This document shows positions 23,698-34,393 of a DNA stretch of 64,000 nt, piece after piece; position 1 is the stretch's first letter; every line of letters starts with the position of its first letter. The notes under the pieces were generated by a model. The model was not told the DNA's origin and did no database searches. It saw only the letters and a list, made by a program, of their open reading frames with translations. Source of the stretch: an uncultured Brachybacterium sp. (GTDB taxonomy: Bacteria > Actinomycetota > Actinomycetes > Actinomycetales > Dermabacteraceae); assembly GCF_947500705.1 (NCBI RefSeq), contig NZ_CANMSY010000008.1:1-64000 (forward strand), given 5' to 3'. Made by a program: the position numbers and the translations under genes.

Positions 23698-24912
23698 TCA
23701 CCGGCTCACTCGATCCGATGCCGGAACACCCTGGCCGAGCAGAGCGGGAGAGGCCGCGAGATCCCGCAGCCCCTTGCGCAGCGCCGATCGCGGGGCGGTC
23801 TCGGCGAGCAGAGCACCGTCCCAGGCTGCGGTCCGGCAGACGACCGGATCATCGGGCAGCAGGTTCAGGGAGGCGACGGGGATCCGGGAGGCGATCAGGT
23901 CCCGCACCCGATCGCCCGGGACCGGCGCGCCCACCCTGTTCACCACGACATGGAGCTCTTGAACACCCAGCTCCTCGAGCCTGCTGTGCTCCCGCAGCAG
24001 TCGAGTGATGCTGATGGGGTCGGCGGTGACCACGGCGATCACCGCATCGGCCGCCTCGATCGCGCTGATCGCCGCAGCATTGCGCTGCGGTGCGGCGGTG
24101 TCATAGCTGAGCTCCTCGTCCTCCTCGAGCAGCGGTCCGATATCTGCGAGCACGAGCCCGCCTCGATTCGCCAGTGCTCCCCAGACACCTTCCATCGAGG
24201 TCCGACGCAGCTCTGCCCAACGCCCCGGAACCCCGATCCCGCTGAGCAGGCGCAGGTGGGGCTGGACCAGCGGCAGCAAGGACTCCAGGGTCACCTCGTC
24301 CAAGGTGTCACGGTCATGGGCGCGTGCCGCCGCCACCAGGCCGGGTGCCTCATCCAGCACTCCGAGCAGCTGGCTCTGGGAGGGCCCGTAGGTGTCTGCA
24401 TCGACCAGGACCGTCTCCTCCCCTCCCGCTGCGGCCTCGGCGGCCAGGTTCGCCGCGATCAGAGACCGGCCCGGAGAACCTGTCGGCCCCCAGACCGCCA
24501 CCATGCGCCCCGTCGGCGCGTCCTGGGGCGCCGACGCCTCCTGCATCCAGGAGTCCGCCTCCTCGGTCTCCCCCGCGACTGCCGCGGTGACGGCGGCCAG
24601 GATCTCGTCGATCGAGGAGTCGGCAGGCAGCACGTGGCGCAGTCCCAGCCCCGTCTTCTCCGCGGCGTCAGCCGACGACAGCCCCACCACCACGGCGTCG
24701 CGCATCATCGCCGCGATCGCGTCGCGTCCCAGGCCTCGGACCGACACGTCGATGAGCACCACGTCACCGATTCCTGCCGCTGTCACGGCGAGGGTCTCAG
24801 CGAGGTCTGCGCATCGGCGCACCACCCGGGCCGTGCGGTCGCGATCCACCGCGAGATCGTGGACTATCCGGACCTCGTCGCTGCCCGACGCGCAGAGCAC
24901 GATATCTATCAC
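23698..24912 (-). CDS. CpaE/TadZ-like P-loop protein of the Tad pilus group
   Basis: A 404-residue protein. Residues 1-110 resemble an atypical receiver domain (VVLIDVSV at the usual phosphorylation strand); the MinD/ParA-like ATPase domain follows, with the P-loop written GPTGSPGRS, so both Lys residues of the canonical deviant Walker A (KGGxGKS) are replaced, a known feature of actinobacterial CpaE-like proteins. VLVDADTYGPSQSQLLG is the switch region. TadZ/CpaE positions the pilus machine at a cell site. It overlaps the CpaB-like gene by 4 bases (ATGA-type). The expected next gene, cpaF, is not adjacent; a truncated copy lies at 11.7 kb. Confidence 0.82.
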   Translation of the reverse strand: MIDIVLCASGSDEVRIVHDLAVDRDRTARVVRRCADLAETLAVTAAGIGDVVLIDVSVRGLGRDAIAAMMRDAVVVGLSSADAAEKTGLGLRHVLPADSSIDEILAAVTAAVAGETEEADSWMQEASAPQDAPTGRMVAVWGPTGSPGRSLIAANLAAEAAAGGEETVLVDADTYGPSQSQLLGVLDEAPGLVAAARAHDRDTLDEVTLESLLPLVQPHLRLLSGIGVPGRWAELRRTSMEGVWGALANRGGLVLADIGPLLEEDEELSYDTAAPQRNAAAISAIEAADAVIAVVTADPISITRLLREHSRLEELGVQELHVVVNRVGAPVPGDRVRDLIASRIPVASLNLLPDDPVVCRTAAWDGALLAETAPRSALRKGLRDLAASPALLGQGVPASDRVSR

Positions 24913-25550
24913 GGCGCGAGTCCATGGGCTCCGGGGACGCCGATCACGTCCAGCCGCTCATCTTTCGAGAGCACCTCGAGCACCTCGCCCACGCTGCCGC
25001 TGGGCACCAGCACCTCGACGGCCATCGACCGCATGCCCAGTGAGCTCCCTTCATCGATGCGCCTGACCACGGCGTCGGGGACCAGCAGCACTGCCTGCAC
25101 CTCTTCGGAGTCCGCGCTCGTGGGAGCGGTGTGCCAGAGCTCCACGGTGGCGCCGGGGACCACGGACTCCGCCACGGTGGCATCGACCGGGATCACCACG
25201 GGTCGCAGCGTCACCTCAGCGGCCTGACCGATCGCGGACATCGGGAGCAGCTCCCCCTCCTGCACGGTGCGGGTGACGACCGCGCCGGCGGGGACGGAGT
25301 CCATGGTGCCGGCATAGAGACCTGTCTGGTCCCCGAGCCTCATCTCCACCACCACCAGATCTGCGCTGTCGATCGGGTCCCCGGGCACGATCGGAGAGCG
25401 GGCGACCAGGACCGGCGTCGTCTCGGAGAGTCGGGAGACCAGCAATGCCCCCATCAGCACGCTCGCGACGACCAGAACGATCCCCACGATCAGGCGCGGA
25501 TCCTTCCATCGTGGTCGGCGCAGCCTCATCATCGGTGTGGTAGCCCCCAC
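24909..25550 (-). CDS. SAF-domain protein, CpaB/RcpC-like
   Basis: A 213-residue protein: an Arg-rich head, one membrane segment (LIVGIVLVVASVLMGALLV), then a SAF domain (PVLVARSPIVPGDPIDSADL, VPAGAVVTRTVQEGELLPMSAI). SAF proteins of the CpaB/RcpC type act in the periplasm or cell wall in Tad (Flp) pilus assembly; in actinobacteria they commonly precede a CpaE-like gene, as here. The GTG at 25550 has GGAG 6 bases upstream and was preferred over the ATG pair at 25532/25529. The true role in this strain is doubtful if the cpaF-like ATPase is broken. Confidence 0.82.
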   Translation of the reverse strand: MGATTPMMRLRRPRWKDPRLIVGIVLVVASVLMGALLVSRLSETTPVLVARSPIVPGDPIDSADLVVVEMRLGDQTGLYAGTMDSVPAGAVVTRTVQEGELLPMSAIGQAAEVTLRPVVIPVDATVAESVVPGATVELWHTAPTSADSEEVQAVLLVPDAVVRRIDEGSSLGMRSMAVEVLVPSGSVGEVLEVLSKDERLDVIGVPGAHGLAP

Positions 25551-25769
25551 TGCCCTCTCCTGACCCCTCGCTCAGATCCCGCGGCGCGGGGACCTTCCGG
25601 GAGGCTACGACAGCGGGAGCTCCGATGGGGCCGGTGCGGGAGCTTTGTGGATATCCGTCTGCTCGAGGCGCCGGGAGGACGTCTGTCCACAGCGGTGAGG
25701 GCGGAGGACGACGAGGATGAGAGAATGGCCTGGCCTCACCTCCAGGTGTTCCGCTCGGAAGGATCGTCG

Positions 25770-26009
25770 ATGCCGCCACGTTTCGTCCCGCTGTCCGATG
25801 TTGCGGAGACGCTCTCCATCTCTGCCTCGCAGGCGTATGCCCTGGTGCGCTCCGGCGAGCTGCGGGCGATCAAGGTCGGCGGGCGCGGTCAGTGGCGGGT
25901 CGAGGTCACGGAGCTCGAGTCATACATCCAGCGCAGCTACGAGGCGACCGCCAGCATCCTCGAGGAGGAGCGCCAGCGGGAGCAGCTGAAGGCCGGCGGG
26001 GAGAGCTGA
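25770..26009 (+). CDS. small excisionase-family helix-turn-helix protein
   Basis: A 79-residue protein with GGAAGGA before the ATG at 25770. The MerR/excisionase-type winged HTH spans residues about 5-52: PLSDVAETLSISASQAYALV, then SGELRAIKVGGRGQWRV. A charged C-terminal helix (about 55-79) could mediate dimerisation. Proteins of this type beside SAF-domain genes are conserved in actinobacteria (similar to Rv0500A), so this is a housekeeping DNA-binding protein rather than a phage gene. Its targets are unknown. Confidence 0.88.
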   Translation: MPPRFVPLSDVAETLSISASQAYALVRSGELRAIKVGGRGQWRVEVTELESYIQRSYEATASILEEERQREQLKAGGES

Positions 26010-26072
26010 AGGGTCGTAGGACCTCCCTGACCGCACAGCTCCTTCTCGCGCCGGTGATCCGCTCCATGCAGT

Positions 26073-26618
26073 TCAGCGAGGCAGCACGGCCTGCAGCGCG
26101 GCGATCGCCACGGTGAGCCGTTCTGACCCTGGGACCAGCACCGACTCCCCCGTCGGCAGCACCTGGAGATCCAGGGCGTCGGCACCTACCACCGCGATCC
26201 GGCCGATCACTCCGCCGACGGTGGTCTCCAGCCGCACGATGGTGCGGTCCCTCGCGATCTCGCGCAGGACGGATCCCAGCCCGAGCGGCGAGAGCAGCGA
26301 CTCCTCGGGCAGACGCGCCCTCGTGGGCAGCCCATGCACGAGCACGATCGCACCGAGCGGGATCACGGTCCGCTGACCGCCAGGGCCATCTCGCAGTGTG
26401 ACCCAGTCCGCGCCGATCTCGTCGACGGAGCCGCTGAGGCGCAGCCCCGAACCGACGTGGAGCGTCAGCAGCTGCGTCCCAGCTCCTCTCAGCCGGTCCG
26501 CCAGCGTGAGCTGGGCACGCTCTGCTCGGGCCAGGTCCTCGGAGACGGCACGCATCTCCTGCTGCTCGTGGTGGGCGAACCGTCCTTCGAGGTCCTCGAA
26601 GATCCGCTCGAATCTCAT
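26073..26618 (-). CDS. conserved actinobacterial hypothetical protein
   Basis: A 181-residue soluble protein beginning MRFERIFEDLEGRFAHHEQQEM. The first 45 residues are a basic/acidic helix, possibly a coiled coil. The rest is beta-rich with two similar strands-and-turn units (SGLRLSGSVDEIGADWVTLRD and TVGGVIGRIAVVGADALDLQV), which suggests duplicated small barrels. No enzyme motif is visible. It diverges from the LysM gene across a gap of 219 bases. Conservation of this type in related genomes is recalled, not checked. Confidence 0.75.
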   Translation of the reverse strand: MRFERIFEDLEGRFAHHEQQEMRAVSEDLARAERAQLTLADRLRGAGTQLLTLHVGSGLRLSGSVDEIGADWVTLRDGPGGQRTVIPLGAIVLVHGLPTRARLPEESLLSPLGLGSVLREIARDRTIVRLETTVGGVIGRIAVVGADALDLQVLPTGESVLVPGSERLTVAIAALQAVLPR

Positions 26619-26837
26619 GGCGTCACTCTATGCGCCTGACCGGAAGCCCGAGCGGTCTGCCGGGAACGTCCCTCCCCAGCAGCACTTCGTCCACATGCCC
26701 TCGCGACGCCATTGCGTCCTGCGTCACAACGCGATAACTTCCTCCTAAACGGAATGATCATCACCAAACTGCATCAAATGACATCATCGAGACGGCTTCG
26801 CTCCTGCAGCGACGGCCCATCACAGCCAGGGGCTTCC

Positions 26838-27728
26838 ATGGGGGACGACAGCACGGCAACCACGCCGACGCACGCAGGGGTGACCCTCCTGTGCACGGTG
26901 CTCTCGGCGGGCGGGGCGGTCGCCATGGCGACCGCCACCGATTCGCTGCGGAGCACAGCAGAGACCTCGTACGCCGACCAAGCCCTGATCGGATGGGTGC
27001 TGGTCGCACTCGCGGCGGTGGGCACCCTGCTCTGCCTCTACCTCACCGCCATCTGGGGGCTCGCGACAGCCGTCCTCCTGGCTGGGCCTGCTACCCGTAT
27101 CGGGACTGCGTCGCTGGTGGCATTGCGACTGCTGGCGCCCCGACTCGCACAGCGCATGGCCACCGGCGCCGCCGTCGCCACCACAGCCACCGCGCTCGTG
27201 CTCACCCCGGCGATGGCGAGCCAAGAAGATCCTGCCTCCTCAGCGCTGAGCGAGCAGGCTCCCGCCCAGGCCTCCCAGCTGCTTCCCGCAGACTCGCCCG
27301 TCTCGACCGCCGCACCGGACGCCGCAGCGTCCGGCACTGCTGACGGGGAGGACGCCCCAGAAGGCACAGCGCTGCTGCCTCCACTGGGCTGGGGCGAGGA
27401 GAGTCCTGTCGCTCAGACTGCCACCGAGGGGTCGGCCTCACCGGTCTCGACTTCCCCCGCCCCCTCCGCCACGACGTCGCCGACCCCGACAGCCGACAAG
27501 AGGACCACCTCGACCTCGCGCACCGTGATCGTGCGACGTGGAGACAGCCTGTGGAGCATCACGGACGATCTGCTCGGCCCGGGCGCGACAGAGGCCGCGG
27601 AGATCTCCACCTCGTGGCCGCTGCTGCACGCCGCCAACCATGAGGTGATCGGGGCCGATCCCGATCACCTGCTCCCCGGGATGGAGCTCACCGTCCCCCA
27701 CTCACTGACCACGAAGGACATGCCATGA
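26838..27728 (+). CDS. membrane-anchored LysM domain protein
   Basis: A 296-residue protein with AGGGG before the ATG at 26838. It has two or three membrane segments (about 10-110), a long Ala/Pro/Thr/Ser-rich extracellular linker (about 125-225) and a C-terminal LysM domain: TVIVRRGDSLWSITDDLLG to PGMELTVP (about 226-290). LysM binds the glycan of peptidoglycan, so this is probably a cell-wall-linked protein. The stop overlaps the next gene by 4 bases. Upstream (26745-26800) the DNA is AT-rich, with repeated ATCATC/GATGAT and a likely promoter. Confidence 0.85.
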   Translation: MGDDSTATTPTHAGVTLLCTVLSAGGAVAMATATDSLRSTAETSYADQALIGWVLVALAAVGTLLCLYLTAIWGLATAVLLAGPATRIGTASLVALRLLAPRLAQRMATGAAVATTATALVLTPAMASQEDPASSALSEQAPAQASQLLPADSPVSTAAPDAAASGTADGEDAPEGTALLPPLGWGEESPVAQTATEGSASPVSTSPAPSATTSPTPTADKRTTSTSRTVIVRRGDSLWSITDDLLGPGATEAAEISTSWPLLHAANHEVIGADPDHLLPGMELTVPHSLTTKDMP

Positions 27729-28135
27729 GTGCCACTGATCAGCGCCCTGCGCCCCAAGGCTCCAGCGCCGAGAACACCGAGAACTACGCTCCCGAGGATC
27801 CACGGGCGATAGAGCACCTGATCGTGCCGGTGGCCCGGCGCGCTGTCGAGATCGTGCGCGACATGCGTCCGGAGAACTCACTGACGCGACTGGTCACGCC
27901 GGAGATCAGCCAGCAGCTCGCACGTCGTGCTGCGCTGACCCGCCGACTTCGTGCCACCACCGGATTCGCACCTGCACGAGCGCTGATGGTGACCGGGGTG
28001 CGGATCTGCGTCGTCAACGATCACACCGTCGAGGCCAGCTGCGTGCTCAGGGAGCCCGACCGTGCACGGTTCCTGGCCATGCGCTGGGAACTTCGGCACA
28101 CCGGCTGGCGCGTGACGGTGCTGGAGATCGGCTGA
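27725..28135 (+). CDS. Rv3235-family protein
   Basis: A 136-residue protein translationally coupled to the LysM gene (ATGA). After a disordered head (1-30) comes a compact domain with ARALMVTGVRICVVNDHTVEASCVLREPDRARFLAMRWELRHTGWRV; actinobacterial proteins named for Rv3235 share this region and sit near secA. It resembles the small SH3-like accessory family of unknown role. It converges with secA; only one base separates the two stop codons. Confidence 0.8.
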   Translation: MSATDQRPAPQGSSAENTENYAPEDPRAIEHLIVPVARRAVEIVRDMRPENSLTRLVTPEISQQLARRAALTRRLRATTGFAPARALMVTGVRICVVNDHTVEASCVLREPDRARFLAMRWELRHTGWRVTVLEIG

Positions 28136-28136
28136 G

Positions 28137-31163
<3,027 letters not shown>

Positions 31164-31261
31164 TCGTGCTCCCGTAGATCTCGTGTACACCCCGAGGGGC
31201 GGCTGGTGCCTGACCCATCGTATGCGTCACCGCCCAGGAAGGTGACCACCTGCGCGCATCG

Positions 31262-32539
31262 TCACCCGAAGTCGGCGTGCTCGTGAGCGGCCGCCGCCAG
31301 AGCGAGGGAGAGCTCCCCCGTCCCCGGTCCGGTGAGAACGTCGATCCTCTCCAGGTCCTGCCACCTGGCGGCGCGCTGGAGCTCCTCGGCGAGCGCCGCG
31401 ACGACCACGTTCTCCTCCGGCCGCTGCCGGGCAGGGAGGTGCGGCAGGGGTTCGCGGTAGGCACCCCGTACTTCGAGAACGCTCCGGGCGCGATCTGCCT
31501 TCAGATCCACGCGCGCCGGGAACAGGTCACCGAGCAGGAAGAGCAGCGAGTAGTAGCCGGTGGTCCGCTGTGCGGCGGGGGTGTAGATGCCGATGCGGTA
31601 GTCCACATCGAAGAGGTGTGCGAGCCGCGGGCGATGGAAGACGATCGGGTCGAACGGGCTGACCAGCGCGGCACCGCGCAGCGGGGCAGGGGCCGGGGCG
31701 TCCCGGTGCAGCAGCATCGTCCGGGTGCCGGCGGGATGAGTGACCTCGACCTCCTGCAGCTCGCCCTGGAGGAGCAGTCGTTCGACAGCGGGGGTGACCT
31801 CTCGCAGCCGGAGGCGGAAGTAGTCCGCCAGCGAGCCGACCTCCGCGATGCCCAGGGAACTGGCCGCTCTCGTGACGAGCTCCTGGATCGATGCCGTCTC
31901 GTCTCGTGCGTCCTCCTCCGGTGAGGGCTGCTCCTCCGCGGCAAGGGAGTACAGCCGCTCGAACTGCGAGGAGCGGCCCACGCAGTCGAGGTCCCCGGTG
32001 CGGAACAGATACTCCACCGCCCATTGGGTCGCGGTGCGGCGCCATCCCCAGCCTTCTCCTCGCACCGTGTCGCCGAGATGCTTGGACACGGTGGCCGCAC
32101 TGGCGGGCCCGATATCCGCCAGCACCTCTCGGATCTGTGGGAACAGATGCGGTGAGGATACGGCGATGTCCCGCAGCACGCCCCAGTCCTTCTCGGAGGT
32201 GGATCGGCGGCGGAAGGCCAGCAGTTGGTGGATCTCGGGAGAGGTATAGGTGGCTTCATGGGCGAGGCTCTCCCGCAGAGTGCGCCGCGGTCCGGAGCGC
32301 ACGGAGTCTTCGAGCACGGTGGGGTCCCAGAGTCCGCTGCGGGTGAAGACTGGGAGGTGATGGGCACGCGCGAACACGCTCACCGAATCGATCTGGAGCA
32401 GGTGGGTCCGCTCGAGGGTGCGGGCGAGCGCACGTCGGCTGGTCGCCGTGGTCGGCGCTTCGCTGCGGCGGGCTCGCCCCATGCCCTGTGCCCGCAGGGC
32501 GATCCGGCGTGCGCGCGTCCAGGTGAGGGTCGAGCTCAT
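31262..32539 (-). CDS. YcaQ/AlkX-type DNA glycosylase (HTH_42 family)
   Basis: A 425-residue protein of the AlkZ/YcaQ superfamily with three tandem winged-helix folds: SRRALARTLERTHLLQIDSVSVFARAHHLPVFTR near the start, then ARxxxR-like helices and the LVSPFDPIVFHRPRLAHLF and YGIYTPA-type segments at the C-terminus. The catalytic tripeptide is Q49-I50-D51 (QxD), as in AlkX (YcaQ), rather than the QxQ of AlkZ; AlkX unhooks inter-strand DNA crosslinks and bulky N7 adducts. In M. tuberculosis secA1 and the HPF gene are adjacent, so this gene is an insertion in the conserved order. Confidence 0.88.
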   Translation of the reverse strand: MSSTLTWTRARRIALRAQGMGRARRSEAPTTATSRRALARTLERTHLLQIDSVSVFARAHHLPVFTRSGLWDPTVLEDSVRSGPRRTLRESLAHEATYTSPEIHQLLAFRRRSTSEKDWGVLRDIAVSSPHLFPQIREVLADIGPASAATVSKHLGDTVRGEGWGWRRTATQWAVEYLFRTGDLDCVGRSSQFERLYSLAAEEQPSPEEDARDETASIQELVTRAASSLGIAEVGSLADYFRLRLREVTPAVERLLLQGELQEVEVTHPAGTRTMLLHRDAPAPAPLRGAALVSPFDPIVFHRPRLAHLFDVDYRIGIYTPAAQRTTGYYSLLFLLGDLFPARVDLKADRARSVLEVRGAYREPLPHLPARQRPEENVVVAALAEELQRAARWQDLERIDVLTGPGTGELSLALAAAAHEHADFG

Positions 32540-32573
32540 CAGCCGGGTGCTCCTGCAGGGTCGGCACAGCAGA

Positions 32574-32606
32574 GGGCGGGAGGACGCCGTGAGGCCCCTC
32601 CCGCCC
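32574..32606 (-). terminator. hairpin downstream of hpf
   Basis: GGGCGGGAGG (32574-32583) and CCTCCCGCCC (32597-32606) pair perfectly around a 13-base loop. It lies between the hpf stop and the start of the downstream glycosylase gene, so it probably ends most hpf transcripts. No T-run follows. Confidence 0.6.
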
Positions 32607-32623
32607 CCAACGGCGAAGAGGGG

Positions 32624-33283
32624 TCAGGCCGTCAGCTCCGCGTCGAGCTCGATGACACCGTAATTCCAGCCCTTGCGGCGGTAGACCACCTTCGGGTTGC
32701 CGGTATCGGCATCGACGAAGAGAAAGAAGTCATGGCCCACGAGCTCCATCCGATAGAGCGCATCATCGATGTGCATGGGAGAGGCCGAGTGCTTCTTCTC
32801 GCGGATGACCACCGGCGAGCCGGCCTCGGCGAAGTCGTGCTCCTCCGTGACGGTGATCGACTCCGTCTCGTCCTCGCTCGTCGCAACGTCGTCCAGGAGC
32901 GGCGCTGGCATCTCCTGATCTGCAGGCATGGTGCGGAGGCTCGCTCCGCCGCCCTGGTGGGAGCGGTCGCGTCCACGACGGTGGTCCTTACGACGATCGC
33001 GGGACCGACGGAGTCGTTCGAGGAGCTTGCCGTAGGCGACGTCGAGCGCTCCGTAGAGGTCGTCCGCTCGGGCCTCCGAGCGGATCACCGCACCATTGTC
33101 ATGGACGGTGAGCTCGACGCGATCGCTGAGCTCCGTCTGCCTGGGGTTCTTCTCCTGTGAGATCTCGACGTCCACGCGGAGGGCCGCGGGGGCGAGCTGG
33201 GTGACCTTGTCGAGCTTGTCGGCGAGATGGCGACGGAATCGGTCCGGGACGTCCATATGGCGTCCGACGACATTGATCTCCAT
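32624..33283 (-). CDS. hpf: long-form ribosome hibernation promoting factor
   Basis: A 219-residue long HPF. The N-terminal S30AE domain (1-100: MEINVVGRHMDVPDRFRRHL, ELTVHDNGAVIRSEARADDLYGALD) binds the decoding centre; a charged linker follows (105-160), and the C-terminal domain (about 165-219: PMHIDDALYRMELVGHDFFLFVDADTGNPKVVYRRKGWNYGVIEL) mediates 100S dimer formation. AGGAGGAG stands about 10 bases before the ATG. The 165-base leader has a small hairpin (33375-33380/33388-33393). Expected to be induced in stationary phase or stress; no sigma-factor signature is clear. Confidence 0.95.
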   Translation of the reverse strand: MEINVVGRHMDVPDRFRRHLADKLDKVTQLAPAALRVDVEISQEKNPRQTELSDRVELTVHDNGAVIRSEARADDLYGALDVAYGKLLERLRRSRDRRKDHRRGRDRSHQGGGASLRTMPADQEMPAPLLDDVATSEDETESITVTEEHDFAEAGSPVVIREKKHSASPMHIDDALYRMELVGHDFFLFVDADTGNPKVVYRRKGWNYGVIELDAELTA

Positions 33284-33448
33284 GAGTGGGTACTCCTCCT
33301 ATCCGGGTGCGGCCGCTCTGAGCCCGGCCGCGATGGCTCTTCGGCTGGGTGTCGCACCTCCTGGGGAAGGGGGTCCCGCCGTCGTGTGGCGGGTATCACC
33401 AGCATGCCATGTTTTTCGCAGGGTTTCCTGAATGTTCGTCCCGAAAAT

Positions 33449-34243
33449 TCATCCCGTTCGCTTGCCAGCCGCTCTCAGCGCAGGTACCCGGGCGGAGGCG
33501 ACCACCACTGCGCCCAGCACCTCCATACCGGCGCCCGTGAGCGCCTGATGCATCCCGCGCAGCGTGGAACCGGTGGTGACCACGTCGTCGACGATCACCA
33601 CGGGGGCAGCACGCCGTCCCGCCTCACGGGCGGCACGCCCGTGGAGGAGTATCCGTCGGGTGCGACGCTGTCGCGCTCCCTGTCCTTCCTGCGCGGTGGT
33701 GGGCTGGGCACGCAGCAGCAGAGCGCGCCCTGCACCGCAGCGCTCCATGGCTCGCACCAGCTCCGCCGTATGGTCCTCACCCCGGCGCAGCCGGGCACTG
33801 CGCTGCGAGGGCACGGGGACCAGGAAGGGTGCAGCACCCTCAGCGCCCTCGACGAGCCGGGCCACCGCAGGGGACAGCCCCGGGGCGATGCGCGCACCGA
33901 GGTGGAGCATCCCGCCGTTCTTCCACGCCAGGATCAATCGCTGCAGGTCTCCGCCGTACTCACCGAGCGCGAGGACAGGCAGGAGCGGGGTGTGATCGAC
34001 CCCGGCGGGCAGCACGAGGTCGCCGTTCTGCTCCTCTCGCACCCGTGCAGCGCTCAGCTCCTGCAGGGCGTCGCAGCACGACTCCACCCGGCACGGCACC
34101 GCCTCCACGAGCTTCGCGCATCGCTCGCACAGCCAGGTGTCCTCCCGCCCGCAGGGGCAGCGCCGGGGCGCCACCAGTGCGCAGGTCTGGGCCGCCGCCT
34201 CGCGCAGCGTCCTCCACAGGGTCGGAGCACCGGTATCCGTCAT
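33449..34243 (-). CDS. ComF-type phosphoribosyltransferase
   Basis: A 264-residue protein. A Cys-rich N-terminal segment (CPCGREDTWLCERCAKLV, then CRVESCC) resembles the zinc-finger portion of ComFC proteins, and the phosphoribosyltransferase fold follows with LVPVPSQRSARLRRGE and the PRPP-binding loop VVIVDDVVTTGSTLR (about 215-230). ComF proteins help natural transformation in other bacteria; the actinobacterial homologue (Rv3242c) sits beside hpf and lpqB, as here. GGAGG precedes the ATG. Substrate and competence role are unproven. Confidence 0.9.
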   Translation of the reverse strand: MTDTGAPTLWRTLREAAAQTCALVAPRRCPCGREDTWLCERCAKLVEAVPCRVESCCDALQELSAARVREEQNGDLVLPAGVDHTPLLPVLALGEYGGDLQRLILAWKNGGMLHLGARIAPGLSPAVARLVEGAEGAAPFLVPVPSQRSARLRRGEDHTAELVRAMERCGAGRALLLRAQPTTAQEGQGARQRRTRRILLHGRAAREAGRRAAPVVIVDDVVTTGSTLRGMHQALTGAGMEVLGAVVVASARVPALRAAGKRTG

Positions 34244-34324
34244 GCCTCCATCTCACCGCGGCTCGGCGACGCGGCGCGTCACCGGGCCCCACCGGTGGAT
34301 GATCCCCTGCTGTGGAGGACCCGT

Positions 34325-34393
34325 GGCCAGCAGGACGATGATGTCAGCGGAACGACGGGGGCCAGCAGGACGATGAGGTCAGTAGAACGACGG
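34325..34393 (+). repeat. 35-bp imperfect tandem duplication at the lpqB 3' end
   Basis: GGCCAGCAGGACGATG begins two 34-base units, 34325-34358 and 34360-34393, that match at 31 of 34 positions. The second unit includes the last codons and stop of lpqB (minus strand); the first lies just past the stop and reproduces it with TTCCGCTGA in place of TTCTACTGA. It reads as a partial duplication of the gene's tail. Confidence 0.75.
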
